Source: an uncultured Anaerolineae bacterium
GTDB taxonomy: Bacteria > Chloroflexota > Anaerolineae > CG2-30-64-16
Assembly: GCA_937124585.1 (NCBI GenBank)
Contig: CAKZKT010000020.1
Span: 1 to 45,312 of the forward strand
Length of the DNA stretch: 45,312 bases
Direction of reading: 5' to 3'
Position numbers and translations under genes: made by a program
Shown: in pieces, positions 27,893 to 35,280 of the stretch
Position numbering within the stretch: the stretch's first letter is position 1
How the letters are laid out: each line of letters opens with the position of its first letter
Notes under the pieces: model-generated
Database searches by the model: none
Told to the model about the DNA's origin: nothing
Seen by the model: only the letters and a program-made list of their open reading frames with translations

Positions 27893-29302
27893 TCAGCCGC
27901 GTTCGCGTTGGTGGCCGTTGCCGTCAGGCGCAGCCGCAGGGACCGCCGGCGGCGGCTCCCACCGCACCTCGCCCGGCCGGGCATGGCGCTGATCGAAGCC
28001 TTCCGGTTTGATGAATGTGGCAACGCCCGCCAGCAATCCGTGGACGCCCTCGCTGTCGAGATCGTGGCGGGGCCGGGCGGCCTCAGGACGGGCGGCGGTA
28101 TGGCCGGTGTAGTCGTTCGGCTCGTCGTAGGTGGTGATGAACCCCTCGAAATTGCGCAGCACGACCTTGCCAGGCGCTTGACTGATCAGATATTGCGGCA
28201 TGACCGGGATCTTGCCGCCGCCGCCGGGCGCGTCCACCACGTAGGTGGGGATGGCGTAGCCGCTCGTGTGGCCGCGCAGCCCTTCGATGATCTCGATGCC
28301 TTTGCTGACCGTGGTGCGGAAGTGGCCCGCGCCCTCGACCAGATCGCACTGGTAGAGGTAATAGGGCCGCACCCGATGGCGCACCAGCTTGTGCACCAGC
28401 TCCTTCATCACCGCCACCGAGTCATTGATCCCGGCGAGCAGCACCGTCTGCGCGCCGAGCGGGATGCCGGCATCCGCCAGCCGCGCCAGGGCAACGGCGA
28501 CTTCGGGAGTCAGCTCTTTGGCATGGTTGAAGTGGAGGTTCATCCACAGCGGATGATAGCGACGCAGCATCTCCGTCAGGTCGGGGGTGATGCGCTGCGG
28601 CAGGAACACCGGCACACGGCTGCCGATGCGGATGATCTCCACATGCTCGATGGCGCGCAACCGGCGCAGCAGATCCTCGAGGACGCGCGGGGGCAGGATC
28701 AACGGGTCGCCGCCCGAAAGCAACACATCGCGCACCTGGGGGGTGCGGGCAATATAGTCAATCTGCCGGTCGTAGTCGCTGCGGCTGAACTGCGCGGCGG
28801 GGTCGCCGACGATGCGGCTGCGCGTACAGTAGCGGCAATAGCTGGCGCATTGGGTCGTCACCAACATCAGCACACGATCGGGATAGCGGTGCACCAAGCC
28901 GGGCACCGGGCTATGGCCGTCTTCGTTGAGCGAATCGGCCACCATGCCGTTGAACGGCATCAGCTCCTTGCCGGTCGGGATGACCTGCCGCCGAATCGGG
29001 CAATGCGGATCATCGGGGTCAATCAACGAAGCGAAATAGGGCGTGATATCCACCCGGAAGTGAGGGCTGCGACAGCCGGCCACCTCCTCGTCCGTCAGGT
29101 GAATGATCTGGCTCAGCTCCTCCAACGAGTTAAGCCGATGGCTGAGCTGCCAGCGCCAATCGTTCCACTGCGCCTCTGGCACGTCGGCCCAGATGGCCGG
29201 CCGGCGCGTGGAGCCGGCACTGCGACGCTGGGACGATTCCCCGCTCGAGCGCTGTTGGGGAGGCTCTTCGCTGCGTTCCATCAACTCTGCAACGTCAAAC
29301 AT
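27893..29302 (-). CDS. kamA: L-lysine 2,3-aminomutase (radical SAM, PLP-dependent)
   Basis: Converts L-lysine to L-beta-lysine using a 4Fe-4S cluster, S-adenosylmethionine and PLP. From the ATG at 29302 (GGAGGA 8 nt upstream) the product has 469 residues. The cluster motif is CASYCRYC (Cys152, 156, 159). Asp320 (YQCDL), Asp357 and Lys364 (VVDAPGGGGK) sit at a constant offset of 27 from Asp293, Asp330 and Lys337 of the Clostridium subterminale enzyme, the residues that bind the lysine side-chain amine and PLP, so lysine rather than glutamate is predicted as substrate. The first 34 residues are low-complexity Ser/Arg/Gln and the last 40 are Pro/Gly-rich; both are additions to the core. No ablB acetyltransferase follows; two ATP-grasp ligases do. 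Confidence 0.92.
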   Translation of the reverse strand: MFDVAELMERSEEPPQQRSSGESSQRRSAGSTRRPAIWADVPEAQWNDWRWQLSHRLNSLEELSQIIHLTDEEVAGCRSPHFRVDITPYFASLIDPDDPHCPIRRQVIPTGKELMPFNGMVADSLNEDGHSPVPGLVHRYPDRVLMLVTTQCASYCRYCTRSRIVGDPAAQFSRSDYDRQIDYIARTPQVRDVLLSGGDPLILPPRVLEDLLRRLRAIEHVEIIRIGSRVPVFLPQRITPDLTEMLRRYHPLWMNLHFNHAKELTPEVAVALARLADAGIPLGAQTVLLAGINDSVAVMKELVHKLVRHRVRPYYLYQCDLVEGAGHFRTTVSKGIEIIEGLRGHTSGYAIPTYVVDAPGGGGKIPVMPQYLISQAPGKVVLRNFEGFITTYDEPNDYTGHTAARPEAARPRHDLDSEGVHGLLAGVATFIKPEGFDQRHARPGEVRWEPPPAVPAAAPDGNGHQRERG

Positions 29303-29356
29303 GGTGTGTCCTCCGAAAGATGATCTGCTATCGAATAACAGTCCGCAAACAAACGA

Positions 29357-29395
29357 CACCCCCGCAATCCGGTCCGACTGTTGATTGCAGGGGTG
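29357..29395 (-). terminator. Hairpin between the rubredoxin-like gene and kamA
   Basis: CACCCCCGCAATC (29357-29369) and GATTGCAGGGGTG (29383-29395) form a 13-bp stem with one central mismatch. On the minus strand it follows the rubredoxin-like stop by about 65 nt and precedes the kamA ATG by about 55 nt, with a weak T-rich stretch after it (TCGTTTGTTTGC). A partial terminator or attenuator within the operon is plausible. Confidence 0.5.
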
Positions 29396-29459
29396 GTGAT
29401 GAGGTCGCTGTCCATCTGAAGCGCGCGCCGCGGCCATAGAGGCCGCTGCAACCAGGCCG

Positions 29460-29693
29460 CTACAGCGCGTCACGATCTTCATCCTCATCTACCCACTCGT
29501 CCTCATCCACCCATTCGTCATCCGACTTCCCGGTCTCGATCCAGTCGTCGTCCGCGAAGAATTCGAGCGCTCCGGCCGGCGCGCCGCACTCGCGGCATTG
29601 TGCGGGTCGGCGGGCCTCGATGCCCTTCTCGATGTATCCGCACTCCATGCACTCCCATTCGCCGCGTACAATCGGCTCTGCTCTCGGCGGCAT
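29460..29693 (-). CDS. Rubredoxin-like small protein with acidic tail
   Basis: A 77-residue protein from the ATG at 29693 (AAGGAAG 8 nt upstream). WECMECGYIEKG...CRECGAP gives a C-x2-C / C-x2-C knuckle (Cys15, 18, 33, 36), like the rubredoxin-like domain of rubrerythrins, followed by LEFF. After residue 48 it becomes a tail rich in Asp/Glu with Trp (DDDWIE, DDEWVDEDEW) ending DRDAL. It is the first gene behind the operon promoter and precedes kamA. It might deliver electrons to reduce the radical-SAM cluster, or act as a small acidic carrier like LysW, whose plan (zinc knuckle plus acidic tail) it resembles; unlike LysW it does not end in Glu. Confidence 0.8.
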   Translation of the reverse strand: MPPRAEPIVRGEWECMECGYIEKGIEARRPAQCRECGAPAGALEFFADDDWIETGKSDDEWVDEDEWVDEDEDRDAL

Positions 29694-29894
29694 CTTGTCG
29701 CTTCCTTTCCATGCATTCGCCCGGCCGCTGCCGGGCCCCACCGGACGAGACCGCGAAGCATCAAAACACGACGGCTGCGCCGAATCGGTCAGCCGCCTTC
29801 CAGGAATCTGATCCAGATGAGCTACATCGCAAAAACAGGGATACCGAAGCGCACTCGGTTCGGGGAATACCGGAACGAGGTTGGCATTATTTAT

Positions 29895-29922
29895 ATTGTA
29901 ACATCTTGGCCCCCTTTGTCAA
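29895..29922 (-). promoter_or_regulatory. Promoter of the rubredoxin-kamA-ATP-grasp operon
   Basis: Minus strand: TTGACA (29922-29917), 16 bp, TACAAT (29900-29895). Predicted start near 29888, leaving a leader of about 195 nt (29694-29888) in which CCCGGC/GCCGGG and other short stems are seen but no known riboswitch. Confidence 0.7.
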
Positions 29923-30049
29923 TTTCGGGGCCAGAGCTTCGAAATTTAAGTTCGGACAGGCACCAGTGCTCTCGCGTCGCCCCGGCCGGCAAGCGTTGGA
30001 TTGCCCTGTGGTTGACGGCGTCGCGCCCCGGCGTGGGCGTCGCAACGGT

Positions 30050-30078
30050 TTGACAGCGCGGCCTCCTTGTGGCATACT
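30050..30078 (+). promoter_or_regulatory. Promoter of the trpS T-box transcript
   Basis: TTGACA (30050-30055), 17 bp, CATACT (30073-30078) preceded by TGG (extended -10). Predicted start about 30085. Confidence 0.7.
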
Positions 30079-30084
30079 CTGCCT

Positions 30085-30490
30085 GTAAACCGAATACGAA
30101 CGACTGCGAACCGGAAAAGTAACCGGCAGACCGGGATTCAGAGAGCCTCCGTCGGTGCGAGCGAGGCATCTACGGCGCCGGTGAATGGGCCGGGGAGTCG
30201 GGCACCGAAAGCAGAATGGCAGGGCCTGTCTGAAAATCGTCGTGCTCACGTGTCAGGCACTCTGCAAGATGGCTGGCACGTGGCCATTTTCTGCCCTGTC
30301 AAGCCGGCAAGTAGGCTGCCCCGGAGACGCCGCCGTTATCAGGGCGCGCGATGTTGACGGCTGTCCGACCGGAATGCCGGCGGACAAGCCCTGCATCGGC
30401 AGAGCGGGGTCAGGTACGACCTGACCTAAGCAGGGTGGTACCGCGAGGCAAACGCCTCGTCCCTGGTCTGTTGGGGGGACGAGGCGTTTT
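30085..30490 (+). promoter_or_regulatory. T-box riboswitch controlling trpS
   Basis: The T-box core AGGGTGGTACCGCG is present exactly at 30432-30445. It is followed by a terminator of 14 perfect bp, AAACGCCTCGTCCC (30450-30463) with GGGACGAGGCGTTT (30476-30489), and a short T4. Upstream, Stem I features are visible: AGAGAGCC (from about 30139), a GGTG-containing apical part, and GTGAATGGG, in which TGG at 30186-30188 is a good Trp specifier followed by a purine. Uncharged tRNA-Trp would bind and favour the antiterminator, raising trpS expression. A degenerate REP-like dyad (30247-30283) lies between Stem I and the antiterminator. Confidence 0.92.
30247..30283. repeat. Degenerate copy of the REP-like dyad inside the T-box leader
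   Basis: CACGTGTCAGGC (30247-30258) pairs with GGCTGGCACGTG (30271-30282) with one mismatch and one G-U. Aligned with 12982-13017 both are 36 bp and share ACGTGxCAGGCAC and CTGGCACGTGG at identical spacing; the loop has diverged. Confidence 0.7.
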
Positions 30491-30547
30491 CGTTGGTGGG
30501 CAAGGAGATATCCGCTCCTCATGTCCCCATCATTCTGGAGGAGAACG

Positions 30548-31609
30548 ATGAGCGAGAAACGACGCATTCTCACTGGCGACCGGCCAACCGGCCGCATGCA
30601 TCTGGGACACTATGTGGGCAGCCTGCGCAACCGGGTACGCTTGCAACACGAGTATGAATGTTACTTCATCATCGCCGATCTCCACATGCTGACCACCAAA
30701 AACAGCAAAGAGGAGATCGAACAGATCGCGGACAACGCGCGCGGCATGGTGCTGGACTACCTGGGCGTCGGCATTGACCCGACCGTGTCCACGATCTTTC
30801 TTCAATCGGCGATCCACGAGACATATGAGCTGGCGTTGCTGTTGGGAAACCTGGTCACCGTGCCGCGACTGGCCCGTCTGCCGAGCATCAAGGAGATGGC
30901 ACGTGCCGCGTTGATGGACGAAGACACCATCCCGTTCGGCTTGCTGGGCTATCCCGTCCTCCAGGCGGCCGATATTTTGCTGCCGAAAGCGCACCTGGTG
31001 CCCGTCGGCAAAGACAATCAGGCCCACGTTGAGATCACGCGCGAGCTGGCGCGACGCTTCAACAACCAGTACGGTGAGGTCTTCCCCATCCCAGACGACC
31101 TGGTCGAAGGCGATACCCTGCCGGGCACCGACGGCCAGGCCAAGATGAGCAAGTCGTTGGGCAACGTGATCTTCTTGACCGACGATGCAGCGACCGTGCG
31201 CAAACGCGTCTTCAGCATGTACACTGACCCCAACCGCATTCGCGCCGACATCCCGGGCAACGTCGAGGGCAATCCGGTCTTCACCTACCTCGACCACTTC
31301 GATCCCGACAAGGCCGGGCTGGAGGAGATCAAGGCACGCTATCGGGCCGGCAGGATCGGGGATGTGGAGGTCAAAGAGCGGCTGGCGAACGCACTGAACG
31401 CGTTCCTCGATCCGATCCGTGACCGCGTGGCTTATTACGCCGCGCAGAGCGGCCTGGTGGACGAGATCCTCTACGACGGCACACTCCGCTATCGCGAGAT
31501 CGCCGGCCAGACCCTGCGCGAGGTGAAGAAAGCGATGGGGATCACCGGCACGTTTAACCGCATTGCGCGCAAAGCAGAAGAACGCAAGAAAAAACTGGCG
31601 CGGCAGTGA
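30548..31609 (+). CDS. trpS: Tryptophanyl-tRNA synthetase
   Basis: A class I synthetase charging tRNA-Trp. From the ATG at 30548 (GGAGGAG upstream) it has 353 residues, as expected. The HIGH-like box is MHLGHYVGSL (about 17), preceded by GDRPTG, and the KMSKS box is AKMSKSLGNV (about 199). LGYPVLQAADILLPKAHLVPVGKDNQAHVEITRELA, cut into its conserved parts YPVLQAADIL and VGKDNQAHVE, binds tryptophan. It is controlled by the Trp-type T-box in front and followed after 1 bp by a HAD hydrolase gene, so that gene is probably in the same message. Confidence 0.96.
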   Translation: MSEKRRILTGDRPTGRMHLGHYVGSLRNRVRLQHEYECYFIIADLHMLTTKNSKEEIEQIADNARGMVLDYLGVGIDPTVSTIFLQSAIHETYELALLLGNLVTVPRLARLPSIKEMARAALMDEDTIPFGLLGYPVLQAADILLPKAHLVPVGKDNQAHVEITRELARRFNNQYGEVFPIPDDLVEGDTLPGTDGQAKMSKSLGNVIFLTDDAATVRKRVFSMYTDPNRIRADIPGNVEGNPVFTYLDHFDPDKAGLEEIKARYRAGRIGDVEVKERLANALNAFLDPIRDRVAYYAAQSGLVDEILYDGTLRYREIAGQTLREVKKAMGITGTFNRIARKAEERKKKLARQ

Positions 31610-31610
31610 T

Positions 31611-32378
31611 ATGGGCAAGATCAACGCCGTCCTCTTCGATCTCGGCGATACCCTCGTGGACCTGGGAGAAGGCCGCCCGGACTACGCTGCGCGCCTGATC
31701 GCGCGCGGGGAGCGCGTCTGCACTGCGCTGACCGCGCTGGGCGCGACGATCACCGATCGGGCCGGCTTCGTGGCAGCGCTGGCCCATGAGAGCGAAACGC
31801 TTTACCAGGCGGCCGTAGCCGAACAGCGCGGGCTGGATATTTACGATGTCATGCGCGTCTTCCTGCCGCAGATGGGCCTGCCCGCCGATGAGGCGTGGGT
31901 GGCCGCGGCCGGCGACGCGTTCTATGAACCGACTGCCGATGGCACCGACCTGCGCACCGGCGCCATCGAGCTGCTCACCGCGCTGCGTGCGCGCGGCTAT
32001 CGGCTCGGCGTGATCTCCAATACGCTCCAGCCTGGGCCGCTCATGGATCGCACGCTGGCTCGCCGCGGCCTGCTCGCATTCTTCCCGGTGCGCATCTATT
32101 CGTCAGAGGTGCGGGTGGCCAAGCCGCACCCGGCGATCTTCCGCGCCGGCCTGGTCGCGCTGGGCCTGCCGGCGGCGCAGGTGGTCTATGTGGGCGATCG
32201 GCTGCGGGCCGATGTGGCCGGCGCGCAGGGGGTGGGCATGTGGGCTGTGCTCATCGAAGTGGCCCATCGCGCGGAGGACGATCCCACCATCATCCCTCAC
32301 GCGCGCATCCGCGAGCTGCCGGAATTGCCGGATGTGCTCCATCGTCTGGAATTCGCAGAAATCAAGCCGGTAGTGTAA
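31611..32378 (+). CDS. HAD-superfamily phosphatase (IA type)
   Basis: A 255-residue hydrolase. Motif I is [10 protein letters not shown] (catalytic Asp about 10, with Gly-Asp in place of the common Asp-Gly but the second Asp at +2 displaced: D-L-G-D), motif II is LGVISNT, motif III Lys is in VAKPHPAIF and motif IV is [10 protein letters not shown]. The cap lies between motifs I and II, as in subfamily IA (phosphoglycolate phosphatase/haloacid dehalogenase-like). Substrate unknown. The ATG follows the trpS stop by 1 nt, so it is co-expressed with trpS under the T-box. Confidence 0.85.
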   Translation: MGKINAVLFDLGDTLVDLGEGRPDYAARLIARGERVCTALTALGATITDRAGFVAALAHESETLYQAAVAEQRGLDIYDVMRVFLPQMGLPADEAWVAAAGDAFYEPTADGTDLRTGAIELLTALRARGYRLGVISNTLQPGPLMDRTLARRGLLAFFPVRIYSSEVRVAKPHPAIFRAGLVALGLPAAQVVYVGDRLRADVAGAQGVGMWAVLIEVAHRAEDDPTIIPHARIRELPELPDVLHRLEFAEIKPVV

Positions 32379-32389
32379 GGACGGAGATA

Positions 32390-33154
32390 ATGGAACCGCC
32401 CAAAAACTATTTCATTGACATGGATGGCGTGCTCGTGCGCGGCGGAGCGATCATCCCCGGCGCCGACCGTTTCCTGGCGCGGCTGCGCGAGCGTCGAGCG
32501 CGCTTCCTGATCCTCACCAACAACTCGCGCTTCACGCCGGGCGACCTGGCGCATCGCCTGCAGGGGATGGGGCTCGATGTGACGCCGGACGACATCTTCA
32601 CCTCGGCCATGGCGACCGCGCGCTTCCTGCAGGCGCAGCGGCCCAACGGCACCGCGTTCGTCATCGGCGATAGCGGCCTGACCTGGGCCATCCACAGCGC
32701 GGGCTATATCATCACCGATCGCCAGCCGGATTATGTCGTGCTGGGTGAATCGGCCAACTACACCCTGGAGCTGTTCACGCAGGCGGTGCGGCTGATCGAG
32801 GCCGGCGCACGCTTCATCGCCACCAATCCGGACCCGAACGGCCCCGGCGAAGGCGGCATGGTGCCCGCCTGTGGTGCGATCGCTGCGCTCATCGAAAAGG
32901 CCAGCGGTGTGAACGCGTTCTTCGTCGGCAAGCCCAACCCGCTGATGATGCGCATGGCGCTGAAACACATCGCCGCCCACTCGGAGAACACCGTGATGAT
33001 CGGCGACCGCATGGACACCGACATCATCGCCGGCGTCCAGACCGGCCTGGACACGATCCTGGTGCTGAGCGGCGTCACCCGCCGCGGCGAGGTGAATCGT
33101 TTCCCCTATCGTCCTGGCCGCATCGTGGAGTCGGTCGCCGAGATCGAACCCTAG
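32390..33154 (+). CDS. HAD-superfamily phosphatase, subclass IIA (NagD-like)
   Basis: A 254-residue protein with [12 protein letters not shown] (motif I), [11 protein letters not shown] (motif II, the NagD-type TNNS), a C2A cap (about 75-185), VGKPNPLMM (motif III Lys) and IGDRMDTDI (motif IV). This is the NagD/AraL/4-nitrophenyl phosphatase group, which hydrolyses sugar or nucleotide monophosphates. It lies 11 bp after the other HAD gene, with GGAG just before the ATG. Adjacent HADs of different subclasses are probably not functionally redundant; substrates cannot be predicted. Confidence 0.88.
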   Translation: MEPPKNYFIDMDGVLVRGGAIIPGADRFLARLRERRARFLILTNNSRFTPGDLAHRLQGMGLDVTPDDIFTSAMATARFLQAQRPNGTAFVIGDSGLTWAIHSAGYIITDRQPDYVVLGESANYTLELFTQAVRLIEAGARFIATNPDPNGPGEGGMVPACGAIAALIEKASGVNAFFVGKPNPLMMRMALKHIAAHSENTVMIGDRMDTDIIAGVQTGLDTILVLSGVTRRGEVNRFPYRPGRIVESVAEIEP

Positions 33155-33161
33155 CAGCGCG

Positions 33162-34250
33162 TTATCGTCCGACCGGCCCGGCTGCGAGGATGTCTGCTTC
33201 CACGCGGCCGACGGCTGGCGCGGCGGCATTGATCTCCACGCTGCGCAGCAGGGCGGCGGCCTCTTCTGGCGCCACCGGATTGATGTAGAAGCCCGACCCC
33301 TCCTCGAAGCCGGCCGCGCGCGTGAGCCGGGGGATCACCTCCAGGTGCCAGTGATAATCGTGCTGGATCGTGGCCCAGTAGCCGGGCCGCGGCCGGCGAA
33401 ACGGCGCGGTGTGAATCAAATAGTTGAGCGGCGGGTCGTTGAGCGCCGTGCGCACGCGCAGCAGGATGGATTTGAGTGCCTGCGCCAACGCGAGATAATC
33501 GGCCTCCCGAATCGCGGTGAAGTCACAGGCGTGTGCCTTCGGCACGATCCAGGTCTCATAGGGCACGCGGGCCGCAAACGGCGACAGCACGACAAACGCA
33601 TCGTTCTCGAAAACCAGCCGTTCCGGGGTCATGTGGGTTTCCTGGCGGATGATGTCGCAGAAGACGCAGCGCCGCTTGAAATCGTAGTATTTCTCGGCGC
33701 CGTTAAGCTCCTCCTTGACCCGCTTTGGCGTCACCGGCGTGGCGATCAGCTGCGAATGGGGATGTGTGATGGTGGCACCCGCCAGATAGCCCTGATTTTT
33801 GAAAATGAGGACGTATTTAAAGCGTTCATCGCCTGCCAGGTCGGCCATGCGCTCGCGGTAGGTGCGGATGACGGCCGCGATATGCGGTTCGGGCAGATCG
33901 GCCAGCTGCACATCGTGATCGGGCGTTTCGACGATCACCTCATGCGCGCCGACGCCGGTCATCCGGTCGAACATGCCCACGCCCTCGCGCTCCAGCTTGT
34001 TCTCGATGCGCAGCACCGGATATTTGTTCGGCAGCACCCGCACCTGCCAGCCCGGCGTATCGCGCAGGGTGTCTGTGGCCCGCACGGCGAAGATCTCGTG
34101 CGGGTCGAGCCCTTCCTGCCCGCCGCAGAAGACGCACGGCGCGGGCTGACGCTCGGGCGTCCGCACGGGCACGGGTTCGGGCCGCGTCGCCCGTTCCGGT
34201 GCAATGATCACCCAGCGACCGATGACCGGGTCGCGACGAATTTCTGACAT
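33162..34250 (-). CDS. galT: Galactose-1-phosphate uridylyltransferase
   Basis: Transfers UMP between UDP-glucose and galactose 1-phosphate (Leloir pathway) or acts on a related hexose phosphate. 362 residues from the ATG at 34250, with AAGGTGAG upstream; a TTG 6 nt earlier is unlikely. Zinc ligands appear as CVFCGG (about 40) and CVFCDI; the active-site His is in THPHSQLIATP, and the second motif is WHLEVIPR. The N-terminus SEIRRDPVIGRWVIIAPERATRP is characteristic of the GalT fold. No galK or galE is seen. Some Chloroflexota homologues may act as nucleotidyltransferases with other sugar phosphates. Confidence 0.9.
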   Translation of the reverse strand: MSEIRRDPVIGRWVIIAPERATRPEPVPVRTPERQPAPCVFCGGQEGLDPHEIFAVRATDTLRDTPGWQVRVLPNKYPVLRIENKLEREGVGMFDRMTGVGAHEVIVETPDHDVQLADLPEPHIAAVIRTYRERMADLAGDERFKYVLIFKNQGYLAGATITHPHSQLIATPVTPKRVKEELNGAEKYYDFKRRCVFCDIIRQETHMTPERLVFENDAFVVLSPFAARVPYETWIVPKAHACDFTAIREADYLALAQALKSILLRVRTALNDPPLNYLIHTAPFRRPRPGYWATIQHDYHWHLEVIPRLTRAAGFEEGSGFYINPVAPEEAAALLRSVEINAAAPAVGRVEADILAAGPVGR

Positions 34251-34257
34251 AGACAAC

Positions 34258-35223
34258 TCACCTTTCTGATCCTATCTCCGCCAGCGGATAGCGACCGTAC
34301 CGACGGACAGCCGCCTCCAGCGCCGCCTCGTTCTCCGGCGGATAGGCCAGCGGCTGATCCGGCGCCAGGATGAGCCCGCCCTCCCGGCCCAACCGCCACA
34401 TGGCCGCGCGCGCGGCCGCCATCACCTGCTTGGCCGTGCCGCGCAGCATGAGCGCGCCGGGAATGCCGCCGTAGAAGGCAATCCGGCGGCCAAAACGCGC
34501 CTTCAGCCCGGCCAGATCGCATACCTCGCTCTGCAAGTTAAAAACCGTGACGCCGGCGTCCAACAGGTCCGCGATGAACACCTCGGCGCGGCCGCAGGTG
34601 TGAAAAAAGACCATCGCGCCTGCCCGGCGATACACGGCGATGATGCGCGCCAGGTGCGGCAAGAAGAGCCGCCGCCACGTGCGCGGACTGAAAAACGGCC
34701 CGGCGTCGCCCGCATAATCGTCGGCTAGCCAGCCGGCCTCGGCGCCGGCTGCCAGGTAACCGGTCGCAATAGCGATGTGATATTCAGCCAATCGTGCGAT
34801 CATCGCGGCGCTGGCTTCCTCCTCGCGCGCCAACGCGGTCAGCGCGACCGGCATCCCCAACAACTGAGCAAAGCGATCGTACAGGCCGGCGCCATGCTGG
34901 CCAACGACCAACGTCGCAGCCCGATCTATGCCCTCGGCCAGCCCCGCAAACAACGTCGGGCCGACCTGCGGAAAAGACCGATCCAACAGCGCAGCAGCCG
35001 ATGCGGCCGCCGGAGCCACCGGATACGATTCGGCCGGCTCGTCTCCGCCTGCTTTATATGACGCCGGCAGCGGCGCCCAGGTGACGCCCCAGGCATCCTG
35101 ACCGGAGCGTGGCGGCTTGCGGCCGACATGATCCACCAGCCGCAGCACCCCCTCTCCGGCCCACGGCACATATTCCGGCCCGGCATAGGCGACAGCACGC
35201 AGGAGATTTGTCTTCGGGTCCAT
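34258..35223 (-). CDS. Uroporphyrinogen-decarboxylase-family protein (UroD/MtaA-like)
   Basis: A 321-residue TIM-barrel protein from the ATG at 35223; a GTG at 35277 would add 18 residues without a ribosome site. WLADDYAGDAGPFFSPRTWRRLFLPHL, with Asp-Asp and the FFSP box, and VFFHTCGRAEVFIADLLDAGV, with the His-x-Cys pair, match the UroD-like branch that includes cobamide methyltransferases MtaA, in which His and Cys bind zinc; true HemE does not need this pair. The rest lacks the strict HemE N-terminal Arg motif. So it is better called a methyltransferase-like protein than a heme gene. It sits 7 bp upstream of galT, same strand. Confidence 0.75.
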   Translation of the reverse strand: MDPKTNLLRAVAYAGPEYVPWAGEGVLRLVDHVGRKPPRSGQDAWGVTWAPLPASYKAGGDEPAESYPVAPAAASAAALLDRSFPQVGPTLFAGLAEGIDRAATLVVGQHGAGLYDRFAQLLGMPVALTALAREEEASAAMIARLAEYHIAIATGYLAAGAEAGWLADDYAGDAGPFFSPRTWRRLFLPHLARIIAVYRRAGAMVFFHTCGRAEVFIADLLDAGVTVFNLQSEVCDLAGLKARFGRRIAFYGGIPGALMLRGTAKQVMAAARAAMWRLGREGGLILAPDQPLAYPPENEAALEAAVRRYGRYPLAEIGSER

Positions 35224-35280
35224 GCAAATCAACAATTGAACAGGTATCGGATCACGCTTGACGCATGACGTTATCACATT

